Assembly (NCBI RefSeq): GCF_033958435.1
Contig: NC_134145.1
Span: 41,691,501 to 41,755,500 of the forward strand
DNA from: Carettochelys insculpta
Taxonomy: Eukaryota; Chordata; Testudines; Carettochelyidae
Reading direction: 5' to 3'
DNA length: 64,000 nt
The notes under the pieces are model-generated. The model searched no databases. It was not told the DNA's origin and was given only the letters and a program-made list of their open reading frames with translations. Below are positions 34,018-47,563 of this stretch, one piece after another. Position 1 is the first letter of the stretch. Every line of letters starts with the position of its first letter. Both the position numbers and the translations under genes were made by a program.

Positions 34018-34440
34018 TAGAAAAAAAGGTGCCAGAACTCAGGTCTGATGATTCCTCATAGGGGTTACGGTGTTCAGTTTAAACGCCCTGGTCCTCACAT
34101 GGCTGTGGGGCACTGGGGGCTCCTGCTGGACCCCCTCACTGCTATGGGGCAGTGGGAGCTCCTGCCCTGGTCCCTGCACTGCTGCAGGACGAGCAGGGGC
34201 TCCTCCCCTAGTCCCTGTGCTGCTGTAGAACTGACAGGGGCTCCTGCCCCGGTCCCTGCACTGCTGCAGAAGTGACGGGAGTTCCTGCCAGGGTGTGGCA
34301 GGGGCTTCTGCCCCAGTTCTCACTGTGTTGCAGGACCAGCAGTGAAAATTTTTCTTGTGTTCTAACAGCAAAAAGGTGCCCGAACTCCATTCTGGTGAGT
34401 TCTGCTGCAAAAAAAAAAAAAAGCCCTGGCTTTCACAAAT
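34018..34440. repeat. GC-rich minisatellite element
   Basis: Units of roughly 50 bp containing GGGGCTCCTGCCCTGGTCCCTGCACTGCTGCAG occur about five times between 34105 and 34340. The block is bounded by AAAAAGGTGCCAGAACTC near 34024 and AAAAAGGTGCCCGAACTC near 34372, so it may be a repeat element with a variable internal array. The overlapping 134-codon minus-strand frame is a translation of the repeats, not a gene. Confidence 0.7.
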
Positions 34441-35480
34441 CATACAGGTAGGTGCACATTTTTTCTGTGTTTTGAGCTGTTAGGATTCACATTTTCAAGC
34501 TTTTCATAGCAACCAGGAGGGCTAGAAAGTTACTTTTTAAAGATCTGAAAGCCAAGAGTCTCATGTAATCCCCTGACTCTTGAAGCTGCAGCATTCAAAA
34601 AAGACACGCTAAATATTAATACATTTGTGAGAGTGAGGAACACAGGTTTAAGGCAGCAGCTGGTGGCTGGTGTCATCTATTCATGCTACTAGCTTTCATA
34701 ATTAACTTATTCGCTCAGATCATGTAGGTCTGTGCTGTAGTGCTCCATGCTGTTGTTGCAACAATGGACAAGGTACTTTTCTCATTATGTATAACAAGAC
34801 AGTATTCTCTTCCTTTAAAAAACCTGAAAATTAAATACACCCACACCACAAAAACAACCCTGTGTAAAGAATGTATTGAAAGTGGAAAACTGTGCACTCA
34901 GAAGTTAGGAAATACCAGAATTGCTCAGACATCCTCATCTGTGCCCTCTCATGTGCATGGACCGTGATTCCTTCCTTACACAGTCACATCTGATTCTCTC
35001 TTCAGGATCCCTACCTCATTCAGTGCACTGCATGGGCAGATGCTCTGTTCTCAGGCAATGAAGCTGATCTCTGCTGTGAATGAGTTTTAAGGCATATAGA
35101 GAGTGAAGCAGATGACTAGGTAGGGGCAATTGTAAAGCACTTACATACCACAGTGGAGAACTAGGTTGTATTTCTGGCTCAAAGTGGAGATTGAAGCCCA
35201 AGATATATTTTGTATAAAAATCTTATTTTAAGAGATTAAGAAAACAAATTATATGGCTATGCATTCCAAGCCAGTAAACAGATACAGACATAGACATGCA
35301 CAAGTACCTTAATTGTTGCAACATCACATAACAGTTAACCCCCTTCCTCCCCCACAAGTCAAGAAAATGCCAGTTACAGATGCAAATGTAAACCTTAAAA
35401 TAGACCCCCCAATATGCATTAATTATGAAATATTCTTTAATAATTGTTTGAACACAAGTATTTCTCAAACAAAAGTATAT
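34441..35480. other. Unassigned AT-rich sequence
   Basis: No gene or bounded repeat recognised. Confidence 0.5.
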
Positions 35481-35841
35481 ACAGTGAACCCTTGATTTAA
35501 CAGACTAATGGGGAAAGGGGTGTCAGTTAAACCCCAAAGCACATTAAATACGAGGGTTTACATAACGCTACCTCCAGTGCCCCTGCAGCCAGGCTCCCTC
35601 AGACTCCCTACAAATAGATGCCAGAGCTGCCATGCTTCTACCACCAGCTGTGGTAGCAGCAGCAGTCCAGGCTGTGGCAGATGGCTCCTCCAACAGCACT
35701 GGCTCTGGAGAGTCACCTTACGTAATTTCTTTGGGTTGGGGGCAGTGGACTCAGCAGACTTCGACAACAAGGGGGGACTGGCCGACATCCATTGTTCCCA
35801 AAATTCACTAATTTAGGGTCCATATAATCATTGGTTTACTG
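35481..35841. mobile_element. Tigger/pogo-like MITE
   Basis: Starts CAGTGAACCCTTGATTTAAC after TA at 35479-35480 and ends ...AATCATTGGTTTACTG at 35841, giving CAGT...ACTG termini with imperfect complementarity. The right flank is CA rather than TA. The interior is GC-richer than the surroundings. Less certain than 62867-63192. Confidence 0.6.
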
Positions 35842-38550
35842 CATAAAATATATACTTCCTTCATACTGAATATATTTTTAAATCAATTGAGTGTGCTCAG
35901 GAACTCCTTGTAGCATTTCAGTCTTTATTCGTACCCTTCAGATTTTTTAAAAGGGATTCTTATGATTAAACTCCTAAATTCACAGTTAGGCACTTAATTG
36001 GTCATATTTTCAAAAGTGCTGAACATCAAGTTGTCCCATGGAGGGCTAAGAAGCTATGCCAGCTTAAACCTTCACAGGATCTGTCCCTCAATATCTGTAT
36101 TTAGTGACAAAACACACACAAATTGTGTGTCATGTATGAAATTCTCTCTCTCACACACACTCACACACATACCTCACACACTATTTGTTTAAGGTAATAC
36201 CTGAATATTGAATTAGTGTTATGCTAGTTTGCTGCTTGGCATGCTTTGTTACTAACTCAGTTGATTTGGCAATAGCCGACCAAGATTTTCAGGCTGCAAT
36301 ATTACTGTTTGCTCACAGGTGCCAGCAGATGTCACCCTGCTAAAAGACTGTCAATACAATCGTACAGGATGGGTAATCACCTGCTACAGTTGTGATCAGC
36401 TTCTCTACTTGTGAAGGATTTATTCCTGACCCGCTTTTCACCTTACCATCTACTTTACACACACAGTCTAATGACAACAGGATCAGTAAATTAAAACTGT
36501 CAGCTTCTCTAACTCCAGTCTTCAAAAGGTGCTTAGTCTAACCATAATTTATGGTCAATGCTTATATAAGAATCATTGCCAAATCTCAGTAATTATTTCT
36601 GAGATGTAACTAGACACAGAAAATAAATGTTTCTACAAGTTTAAAAAGAGTTCTGACATTACTCTAATTAAGCTAGTGATTCATGTCAGCTGGGTCTTTT
36701 AGAAGGTTCCCAAAATGGATGACAAAATAAGAAAAATTAAATACCAGAATTTGGATGTGCCATATCTGTATCACAGACGCAGCTAGATTTTGAGCCATTT
36801 TTACTGAAAAGCCCAACCTTTTTTTATGTCAACCACCTTACATTATATAAAATAGCATCTTCATATTTCATTGGTTAAACCTCTTTTGTTGAAGGGGCTT
36901 GTGGATTTAGCAGATTTTTTGAGACTCTGATGAATAATAAAAGAGAACAATGCTGATTTTTTAAATAAAATACTAAAATAAATGAAGCACTGAATCAAAA
37001 CAGTAGTTGCTTCTGGTTTTAACACATCATAAAGGTTGCTGGCTTCCCAAAAAGCATCCAGGTTTGCTGGGCTGGGCATCTTGTAAAATCAGGTCTGAGC
37101 GCGAGCAGAATGTACATGTGCCTGTGGGTTATTTTAAAAGATACAAACAACGTCCACTCAAATGCCCACAAGATCAAGCTAGGTGGACCTCTGCTATCAT
37201 GTGCTGTGACAACATGAGAGGGGAAACATTTTAGCTGTAATGACAATGATAATCAAGCCCCAAATGTATTTACCTTTTCATTTTAGCACAGTACATTGTA
37301 TCTGTATGTTGTACTATTGATGTTTGCTTGTTGCATATTGCATCCTCAAGCAGTACTTATTAATCAGTCACATACACACAATATGACAAGAGCAGGCTCA
37401 GAATTATGCCATTCTTCACACTGATGCTGAACAGCTCTATCAGATTTGAGCCATTTTTATAATTAGATCATCTCAAAAGCATCTGCTATGAACATGTTTG
37501 GGAATATTCTGAAAATTCAGCTATCCAGCACACTCACTCAGTCTGATTGCGTCCAGACTTTATGCCCTTGTGCATAGGTCGGGCATAACAATCTGTGAGC
37601 ACCTCTGAAAGCAAGGCTTGCTACAGGCAGCACCGGACAACAGTCTTCCACAACTGGGGCAGAAAAGGGCCAACGCAATGATCCCACATACTTACCAGCT
37701 CATATGATACCCTGTGCTCTGGTAAAACAACTGCTCTACCCCTCCACTCAATGTATTACACCTGTAAAAGGCAAATGACTCCGGGCTGGGGTCATTCAAG
37801 CGTACCTGGGAACACTTGCTAAGCCATGAGGCCGCATGTAATCATTAACTCTCCTGGGTTTATAATTTAATATGGGAGTGGAGTTTCAGTGGTAGGAACA
37901 GGAAATAAGAGGCAGAAATTAAGTTATAGGATCTTCGTACAGCGTCAGTAGAACATAAATCAGCTAGCTTGAAGGAGACCTGATCCCCTAACCCAAATGC
38001 CACATATTCTTTCTTCTTGTGATTTGATGTCTCAGAGGATCCAAAGAATCTAGCCTGTGTCTGGGCGTGAGTGGTTGGGTTCCTTATATTTTTATGAGGC
38101 ACAGCTCATGAAATCTTACTTGTTGGGGAACTGTGAAGGGTAAGGCTGGAAAAAATTTACCTGTTGGTGCAAGGCCCAGACCTACTAGCTCGGCTGAAAA
38201 AAAAATGCATTGCCATGCCACAAGTCCTGCTAGTGATCCTAAATACAAGTACCTTTCAAAGTTAACCTCCTCGGCTGCCATAGGTTTAGAGATTTGTTTC
38301 AAATTAGATTTTGGCTCTGATTGTCCTGCTCAAATTCCTCAGTTTTCTATTCCCTTGATTCAGAGTTGCTCTCAATTTAATCTGGAACAGTGAAGTAAGC
38401 TCTGCTCAGTAGGAATTGTTTTTCACTGTTCCCAGCAAAAAGTGTCCTGCACTTGAACAGAGGCCTTTTGCCACAAATATAAATAGGAAGGACTTCTTTA
38501 CAAACATTGATGGGTACTCACAACAGACTGATAGGTGGGGAAAAAATACT
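35842..38550. other. Unassigned AT-rich sequence
   Basis: No gene. A (CT)n/(CA)n simple repeat lies at 36142-36172. 35930-36010 contains decayed AGGCACTTAATTGG and TTTTCAAAAGTGCTGA phrases typical of very old short DNA elements. Confidence 0.5.
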
Positions 38551-38697
38551 GGGGTCTGATTCTTCATTGCCTTGAACATCATATAACCCTTTACACTGGT
38601 GCACAATGCTAAAATTCTGATATGACAATGTTTCACACTGAGCTTGCACATATGCAAATGATGACACAAGTTACAAGGAGGTACAGAATCAGACCCA
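38551..38697. mobile_element. Short element with GGGTCTGATTCT termini
   Basis: GGGTCTGATTCTTCATTGCC at the left and GAGGTACAGAATCAGACCC at the right are inverted copies of about 12 bases, enclosing about 145 bp with TTTACACTGGTGCA in the middle. This resembles an old non-autonomous element seen across amniotes; superfamily not determined. Confidence 0.5.
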
Positions 38698-41600
38698 TTA
38701 ACTGCATTCATTTCCATTAACAACCATACAATGGAAGTAGGAGGCTTAAGTATGCTGTTCCAGGCCACAGGCATCATTGTCAGAGTGACATTAGAATTCA
38801 GGAAATCTCGATAGCTATACCTATGCTTAGATTTTTTTTTCCTTAAATGTTTCAGACTTGCAATCAGCGTATTCCAGAGTCATCTTCATCACCCACTCAC
38901 TGACCCTAAAGACATCTCCTTTGTTTTTTTACTTCTATTATTCCATCAGGAAGCACACACAGTTTCTTTCAAGAGAAGAAGAAAACCTGATTGGGAGTCT
39001 TTCTAGGAAAGCAGTGTTCTCCAGTCATTCATTGCTAAAGGACTACTTTTGGTGAACACAGTCCATAGGTTAGAACAGATTCTGATGGCACCTAATGGCA
39101 TTCTGATAGTTGGAACCCATCGTTTTCTTTGTTTATTTACTGTAGATCTTCAAATTACAGAAACTGCTGCTTCACCGTCTTGAAATATTGGGACATGCAT
39201 CACTGGTCTGTTATGCTAATAAGCAAATGTTACAGTTATTTTTCTTATAACCATCTGGTAATGGACATCTATAAGACTTTCATATGTGTCACAGTAATTC
39301 ACAGAAAAACCTTACAAAGAAAATAGTTTAAATAAAGAATCGACTACGGCAAACAGCAGGCAGAGACAGTATTTCACTGCTCATTTCAGTCTTGCAAGCT
39401 AAAGGTCTTCTTGTCTTAGACAATATATCTTTAAAATGTTATGGTGAAAACTAGACCTAAATTGCATTTCCTTTAAAAGAAATAAATTCATTGTTACTCT
39501 AAACATAAACAATTGTATCAGTCAATCCTAATTCTTCATTCTATGACATTATTTAGGATATAAAGCTGTTTTCATGTCAACTTGTGATTTTATATTCCAA
39601 CAAATTTTATTTGGAAATAAGATTGAAAGATGAAGCATAGAAGAAAATGACATTTGTGTACCATCTAATTACCAATTATCTGCCAGTGGAACTAATCAAA
39701 TTGTATAAATTTAGACTGAAGATTCATCAGCCAATTACCTTAGAGATCATGCTATGCACCCCTCATCAGTGATTCAACCAACAGTCCAAGTATTATGGGG
39801 ATGCAATTTGACAGACTAAACATATCCCCAAGCAAAATATTTAAAAAGATGCAAATTACATTTTTGCTAAAGTTACACTTCAAATTAGAGGATATTTTAA
39901 AAGAACCTCATATTATTTATTATTTAAACAAAAAAAGATAAGTTTTCACCATTTCACTTTTGGTAGTATATGATTTTTATGTAAGTTTAATAAACTAATG
40001 AAATAAACTAGAAACTAGCTTAAGTCTTAGTGTGTTCATTTTGATATTTTGTTCAAAATAAGACAAAAGTGTTTGGAAAATATACCATGTCAGTTCATAT
40101 AGAATGTAGTAATATTTATACCATATGAAATGTTCAATTTAATTTTTTTTTAATTTTGTAGAATAGCAACTTCAATTAAAGTTATTCTGCAGAATTCCAG
40201 TTAAAAAAATCACTTGCCATATTTGAAAATATATGTTGGGGACAGGGACAGTAAAGTTATTACTTAAAGCAAAATGATGCAGAATGAGGAATTTTCCCCA
40301 TAAGAAATAATGTACATAGAGGGGGATAGGAACTATAAGAGCATAAATTTTGCCTATGTGACCATTTAAACCCTAATGTACCACTCATTTACCATACCAT
40401 ACAGTTACAACATTTTAAGCAACATTTAAAAAAGTTGTCCTAACCCAAAATATATTTTTAAACTATTTTTATCCTATGTGCAGTATGAGACAGAGAAGAG
40501 TTGCAGATGATGCCGGGAGGGTGTGCTAATTTTCCATTTTTTAAACAATGTAAAAACTTAAGTGTGAGAAATTTTTACATTGTGTTCTTCAACATTTCAA
40601 TTTCATAAGTGCGAAACAACTTATGTCAAATCAACATATTGAGGACTCGTACTCTAGAAATATGTTTTAGAGAACAAAAAATAAAGTATTTTCACCTTTT
40701 AATTCCATCAGCTAATACAGTCCCACATAAACACTTCAGTGATTAAAAGCCACAGTGTATCCAGCTATCATCACCAAATCTCAGCCAACTGTGATTTTTT
40801 TCTCTCCCATTTACCGGATTAATTCTCTAAATACTGTTACAAATCCATTCTCAGCACAATAGATAATGAAAACATAAGTGTGCTGGGCCTGACACTGACT
40901 GAAACAATTATAGTGTTACAGATAAATGCATTGAAGGAAATGCAATGCAAGCCACTAATTTCTTATTTACACATTTCAAATTTCTTATTTTACTGGATAG
41001 TACCTTTTTGTTCCAAAGAGAGAAAACTATCTAATACTCAGTATCTGTTTTTTATTCATGACTCCAGATCTAAGAAGCTGGTTCTAATTCCTCATCCAAG
41101 CTGCAGAGATATAAAATTCATTCACATGACTTCAGTAAAACTTTCATCACGTTGAACAAAGAACAGCACAAAGTCAGTGAGTGTAACAAGCCTTCCTCAC
41201 TTCTTGCCTCCTGCCTCAGAAAGGCCACTCAATATTTTAGACACAGCAATATTCTGAATGCAGATACTGCTCACAGGGGTGTCACCACCTGAAAAGTAGG
41301 ATGGAGAGGTAATCAGGCTATGGACCATTCCCCAGTCTGCACAGGCCAGTGGTGGTCACTGGATATAGAGAGGAAAAAATGATGAGCTCCTTTAAGGGAG
41401 ATTGTAGTAATTATACTCCCTTGCGTGCTAGGAAGGCCCTTTCTAGCTCAGCGTGTCTCAGAGCTCTTCCTGGGACAGCACAGTTCTACCTACACCTTCT
41501 TCAACCCCATGCCCGTGCCTTAAGGACAAGTTTTTCAATGCACAGTTGGCCTAATGGTGCTCCCATTCATGTTCATACCTAAAAGCAAAATTTTACCCAA

Positions 41601-42050
41601 TGTGTGGACAGTACATAGGAGCAAAACACTTCTTCCATCTAGTAAATTTCAGCCTGATACATAAAAATAACCCTTCAGTTTCTCAAAAGATATTTGAGAA
41701 TGTCTGCTCCACCAAGGTTATTCCTTGGAGCTGGATAAAATGTTTATTGCTAATACCCGAACAAGACAAAGCTACATCATTCTAAGAATCTAAGAACTCC
41801 ACCAAATTAGATTTTATTGAATTTTGGGGGCACAGATGTCAAGAAGAGATTTTGAACCTCAGAGTAGAATTTTTTGCTCCATCTAGACAGGCTGGAATCT
41901 TTAGACATATTTCCTGGGCTTTTTGGTTTTGGAAGAGGTTCACTGTGTTAGGTTAAAACTGTTTGAATTGGACAACAGGCTTCTGAAGCTGGATGTACAG
42001 CTAATGGACACATTTATTTTTAATTGTGGGTACTCAACCTGAGACCTTTA
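38698..42050. other. Unassigned AT-rich sequence
   Basis: The longest feature-poor stretch, very AT-rich at 39400-40800. No gene, no bounded repeat. The open frame at 40880-41155 has no recognisable domain. Confidence 0.5.
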
Positions 42051-42137
42051 TGACCTGATTTCAAATATCCTGAGTGCCTCCTGTTCTCTTGACTTGACTG
42101 AGAGCAATGGGTGCTCAGTGCCTTTGAAAATCAGGCC
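42051..42137. mobile_element. Short old MITE with CCTGATTTTCAAAGG-type termini
   Basis: TGACCTGATTTCAAATATCC and GTGCCTTTGAAAATCAGGCCA are approximate inverted copies about 87 bp apart, with GAGTGCCTCC/GGGTGCTCAG complementary inside. It resembles old hAT-like short elements; too decayed for a firm call. Confidence 0.4.
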
Positions 42138-44577
42138 ACATGAATTAAGAATACAATTATATTATGCTGTTGTTTGGGAATGGCATGCACACTGAAAATA
42201 AGCACTAGGGATTCCTTTTCTATTATTAACATGGATGTGATATCTCCACATCACTCTTCAGACAATATTGTCAGGCTTCCTCTCTGTCACTTGTCAGGAA
42301 GAGTTTGTCTAGATGTGATGCCACCTTTGGGAGCAAGGTACACAGAGAAGCTCACATTACAACTTAATTAAAGGCAACAAAGGGGAAAAATAATAATAAA
42401 GCTTGGTTAAGCAGCAGCAGAAAAGTCAGATAGAAAGAAGGAGACTGACAAGTGTCTTATCAATACTATACCAACCTCTTTTCCCAATTTAATTAATAAA
42501 CACTGTGGTAGGATCTGTGCTGCAGGTCTGAGCTGTTGCCTCTTCCTTCAGTCGCATCTCTCCATTTAATTGCCATATATGTAAAAAGGGAGGAGTCTAA
42601 CGAAATGTGATTGCCTCTACATTTTAAGCAGATGAATAACAAGCACATTTGTGACACATCCCGTAGCCAACCACACAGAGACATGACAAAGCCTGATAGT
42701 GTAGCTTTGGAGAGGCAACTATTTAGCTGCACAATGCTTATGTCAGCAGCAGCAATCACTCCTGTGCCTGCCTTACTCCCAGCCCAGTTGCTGACATCAA
42801 ACTAACAATATTTACAAACTGACTTGATGAAAGATGCACGGGGCAGTCAGGGCACATGGCTGGATTCTGCCTTGCTGTTAAGGACAGGAAGAGGGAACTG
42901 AGACTAGCAGGAGGCTACACTACTCTTTCTGCTCTTAGAGGCACAGTTTGTCAGAAATTTTCCTACAAAACACAGTTTATTTGGAAAATGATGATTTGTT
43001 GAAACCCCAAATATTTCATAAATACAGTTTGTGTAGTACAGTACAGTTGTGAAGGCAATTTTTGTGGAATTGCAGGCAGAGTTCCACCTGAAAGCAAGAG
43101 CATACTGCTGGGAAGCTCATGCGTACAGTCTGCAACTCTGCCAGAAGAACTGACCTGGATCCAGGAACACAGTGCTTCTAGGCTCCCTGCAGCAGAGCAG
43201 GGAGACCTGGAACCCCCAGGCTGTAAGCAGGGCTCAGGCCATGGCAACATTGGAAGCCTGGCTTCAGCCATGGCTCTGGGCTCCAAACTTCTGCTACAGA
43301 TAGCATGGCACTCCTCTGACTCAAGCATGACTCTGAGGACATAGGTTTCCAGTATCATATCCTGGGAGCCCAGACATTGGCAGCTTGAGTTGAAGCCCTC
43401 CAGGCTTCCAGGCTTCCTGCCACTAATCCATATTCTCAGGCCAGCTGGCTACTTGAGGCTGCCCGAATCAGGCAGCCCAGGGAAACAGTTGGCCCTAGCA
43501 TTTGGAAGCTCTGAGTTCCCTGGCCCTGGGATCATCCATGTGGTCTGCTGTTTCCAAAGCTAGCAGACTAAGATTCTTAGTAGCTTCAGGGGATGTGGGG
43601 AACATATTTTGTTTCAGCAATCCAATGTTTCATGGTTTCCAAAACAATTTTTTCATAATCACTTGTTCACAGGAAATTTAGGGGAAGAATAACTTCAGTC
43701 CAAATCAGTTTCTATTATATCTGTGGTCAGAATTCATATCTACCTGTGCTGCCTCAGTTGCTACTCCACTGTTTCCATGGCAACAAAGTGCCTACAGGAT
43801 GTATATCAGGATTTTTAAAGTTAACTTTATGTCAATGGCAATTAATGGATTATATATCTCTTCTCTTAGTAGTTTACTCACCAATACCAGAATGGCAAAG
43901 GAGCTATTTTCGTCACCCATAAAAGGCTGCATGAAGGTCATGCTGAGTTTCAAGGGAAATAATTCAAAAAGAAGAAGCTCAGAGGGGCATATTAGATGTA
44001 ATGCCAGGTAAATCACTATGTCAGTAGGACTGATTAAATATTAGCAAACAATATGAATTGATTTTAGAAAAAAACAAGCTTTGTATTTTATTGCATTGTA
44101 AATATTTTCTTACTACATTGCTGTTACAGTATTATTGATCTTATGAAACACACAATGTTTGTTTCAATAAGGTTGAGCAAATTTTAATTTAAAATCCAAA
44201 AAGATGAATCTTAAATGAAAAATAATTCACAAGTAGCCAGCGTTATATACTTCATATTCCAAACATTGTAATCCTTTCACATAAATCTAGAAGAATAAAT
44301 CTTGGAATCCATAATACATCTCAATCCCAAGCATTGAATTTCATGGAATAAATGGGCAAGCAAAACTCTGATATTTCAAATCTAACAAGGGAACCTTCAC
44401 CAATCTCAATGTCTCAAATAATGGGGTCAAGGTAAATTGAATATGATTAAGTAACATTGTGGGAAATAGCAATAAGGAAACTGTTGATATTGAAAAAAAA
44501 CCACCTATCATCCATGAATACAGAGGAAAGTTAGCTGCATAATTATGCTGGTGATGAGAAGATTTCTGTTTCACTAC
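42138..44577. other. Unassigned sequence, GC-richer at 43060-43570
   Basis: No gene recognised. 43060-43570 is richer in GC with repeated CAGGCTTCC and CTCCAGG phrases but shows no domain in any frame. Confidence 0.5.
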
Positions 44578-44813
44578 GGCCATGTCTACACTTGCCCCCA
44601 CTTCCAAAAAGAGCATGGTAATAAGTGGAGAGGAAGATGCAAATGCGGCATGGATTGGAATATCTCATGCTTCATTAGCATATTCCCATGAGATCTCACT
44701 TCCAGAAGATCCCCTTCTCAAAGCAAAAGCTGAAGTGTAGATGGGGCTCTTTCAGAAGGAAACTGGGGTCCCTCTGAGGGATACCCCACTTCCAGAAGAC
44801 CCTTCTTCCACAA
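44578..44813. mobile_element. Half of a Harbinger-type MITE
   Basis: Begins GGCCATGTCTACACTTGCCCCC and contains TGCTTCATTAGCATATTCCCATG and TCCAGAAGATCCCC, as in the palindromic MITEs. The expected complementary right arm is absent, so the element is truncated; the end is approximate. Confidence 0.7.
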
Positions 44814-45212
44814 ATGCTGCCTAAGTGTTTTTCAAGATTTTAAAGAAATTCCTTTTAGTTTCCAAACTTCAGTGGAAGATTTGTTTTTGAGTTTCCACTC
44901 TGACCTATTATAACTCCTAAGAATACTGGGATTTATTAGAAACATCATTTTGTGACAGAGGGGAGTAACAGAAAAGACACCAGTTTATAACTAAAATAAT
45001 AGAGCACAATGTGCTGTTGTAATAGATTAGATTTAAAGGAAAAATGCATGAAAAATAGTAAAGCCTGCATGAAGATTTCTTCCGTGCCTTGTTTAAAAAG
45101 AGTTTCTAGTTACTGCCCCTACATGGAAAGGCAAGCAAATGACTAGTTTCCTTTAACAAGTGTAACAAAATGAATAACTAGCAAGAAAACCACTAACCTG
45201 AGAGCAAAAGCA

Positions 45213-45281
45213 ACGAGGGGTCCTGTGGCACCTTATAGACTAACAGAAATGTATGAGCAAAAGCTTTCATGGGCAAAAATT
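45213..45281. repeat. Truncated dispersed repeat (TAGTCTATAAGGTGCCACAG family)
   Basis: GGTCCTGTGGCACCTTATAGACTAACAGAAAT and AAAGCTTTCATGGGCAAAA match the arms of the hairpin at 24578-24728 and the pair at 30770-31143. It is cut off by the MITE that begins at 45282. Confidence 0.65.
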
Positions 45282-45568
45282 GGCTGTGTCTACGCTACAA
45301 AAATAACTGCAAAGTTGCTTACTTCAAAGTAATACTTCAAAGTAACAGACTTTGAAGATGAGTGTCTACACACAGCCTACTTCAAAGTTAAACTTTGTAG
45401 TAGGGCACTACTCCATTCCTGGGAATGGAGTAAGGACACCGAAGTTGGGGTCTCTACTTCAAAGTTAACTTTGAATGGAATATGTGTGTTGACTCTCTGC
45501 TGGCTACTTCCATGTAGTGCCTAACTTTGAAGTTAAATTCGAAGTTAGTTCCTAATGTAGATGCACCC
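45282..45568. mobile_element. MITE related to the 21862-24488 Harbinger copy
   Basis: Termini GGCTGTGTCTACGCTAC and CTAATGTAGATGCACCC. The interior has ACTTCAAAGTTAAACTTTG and GGGCACTACTCCATTCCTGGGAATGG, nearly the same as 24330-24400 in the truncated Harbinger element. It is therefore best read as a deletion derivative of that subfamily. It sits directly against a dispersed repeat at its left edge. Confidence 0.8.
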
Positions 45569-46951
45569 TAAGATTCTGGGCCAGGGAATAAGTGGAGGAG
45601 TTTTCAACAACGAAAGTGCAGCTCAACTGTTGAATGGCAGCAGTTCAGCTGGGCTGGGTATCATGTAGATTTTATAAGCATCACAATGAACTAACATTTC
45701 ACATTTTGTCGAGAATGCTTTAGACTTCTACATTTTTTGAAACAACATTTCTTGGCTTAGAGGATTTGATTCAGTGAAGGAGGTGGCAACATGTAGGAAA
45801 ACAAATTAATGTATCAAGGTACCATAGAACATCAGTTATATGAAGTCAAAAGTCATTTCACAGTCAGTAGTTTAAGTCCATAAACCTGAGTAACTAATCT
45901 GGAGTATTAGGATTGAAGGCTGATGGGGTTTACTCACCATCATGCAGCCTGGGGCAGGATGCATAACTGTTGTGCAGCCTCTCAACAGAGAATACTCTGG
46001 ACTGGAACAGCAGCTCCAGCCTTTCTATGCTTAGGCAGTGAATTTGCATAATCCTGATTCCAATAAACTCTCCAATATTCCAACTCCCAAAGCCTCCTTT
46101 TATGCTGCCCCCACTTCTTGCTAACTTTAGCAGCATCTCTTCCCCTGCCCATCCGATACACATGCACGCAAGCACACACACACAAAACAAATGTCTTGGA
46201 GAGCCTTGCATGGCCTTGCTAGACATGAATGAACCTGGAAATACAAAATATTCCTTTTATACAATTTCAGTAGGTCAGTCTGAGCAAATCTGTAAGGGTT
46301 ACATATTAATGTAGCCATAAGGTAATGGACAAGACTGTGACAAGTAGTTTTGCTGAGTATTTGATAGCCCTTCAGAAACACTTGCCCACTGAGATGGTCT
46401 CAGGAACTGGTCTTCATGAACTTTTTTAGACATCATCACTCTTTTCTGTAGGGGATTTTGGTAAGGTGTGAAATTAAGCTGCATACTGCAAGTTTTGCAC
46501 TGTGATTTTTTTTGTTAAATTTTCATAGTGGCCCTGTACCATTAAAACCTCTGTCAAAAAAGCAGAACCTCAGACTGAGGCAGAGACTTACAGCAGGTAG
46601 CTTTCTAATGAGGATGATAAATAGCAATTTAAATGACTTTTTTTTCTTAATTCATCTTTAGAAGAAATAAACCATCATTAGAAATGTATTGGCTAGCTAA
46701 AGCATATCTGGAGCTTTTTGATGCACATTGTATTTCTATTACCCTTTGAGCCAGGAGGCTTTGCAAAGAATTGGTCATTGTATTCTTAGATTTAATACAA
46801 TCACTAACTTAGCTAGTAGATGACTACAGCTTAAAATATTTGACAAGCTACATGTATAAAAAGAAAATCTAATATAGCTGATAATGAGGTTTTTTTTTAG
46901 ATTCTTGTTATTCCTTAGTCAACAGCAAGTGTTCTATATGAATTTAAAATC
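45569..46951. other. Unassigned AT-rich sequence
   Basis: No gene. A short (CA)n tract lies near 46170-46188. Confidence 0.5.
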
Positions 46952-46954
46952 AAA

Positions 46955-47399
46955 GGCTGTGTCTACACGGGCACAAATCTTCGAAATAGCCATATTTTGA
47001 AGATTACTAATAAGGCACTGAATTGAATATTGAATATTCAGCGCCTTATTAGCATTAAGACGCTTCTGGCCGCGGTGCTTCGAAAGTGCTACTTCCGAAA
47101 GCGCGCGCCTAGGCACAGCTACATGGGGGTCCTTTTCGAAAGGACCCGCACCTTTTGAAATCCCCTTATTCCCCTTATTCAGTGAGTGGGATAAGGGGAT
47201 TTCGAAAGGTGTGGGGTCCTTTCGAAAAAGACCCCCATGTAGCCACGGTGAGCTGCACGCTTTCGAAAGCAGTGCTTTCAAAGCACCGCGGCCGGAAGCA
47301 TCCTAATGCTAATGAGGCGCTGAATATTTAATTCAGCGCCTTATTAGTAATCTTCAAAATATGGCTGTTTCGAAGATTTGTGCCCATGTAGACACAGCC
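46955..47399. mobile_element. Well-preserved palindromic MITE, TSD AAA
   Basis: Termini GGCTGTGTCTACACGGGCAC and GTGCCCATGTAGACACAGCC, flanked by AAA on both sides (46952-46954, 47400-47402). The arms are almost fully complementary around a centre near 47185 (CCCCTTATTC...ATAAGGGG). Seven intact TTCGAA sites remain, more than in the other MITEs here, which suggests a young insertion. No coding capacity. Confidence 0.9.
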
Positions 47400-47563
47400 A
47401 AAATTTTATTCATTCGAAAATGGTTGACTCTTTGATTATGCAACTGTAGAAGTTGAATCCTTGTAGCAGGGGCACTGTTCTTTTGGTAAGAGCCTATAAT
47501 GCCAATTTAGGCACTAAGTAGACATCTTACAATATGTAGCTTCCAACAGATACTGTGGAGTAG

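Noticed and set aside
34039..34443. 134-codon minus-strand open frame
   Set aside because: It is a translation of the GC-rich tandem repeat and has no domain.
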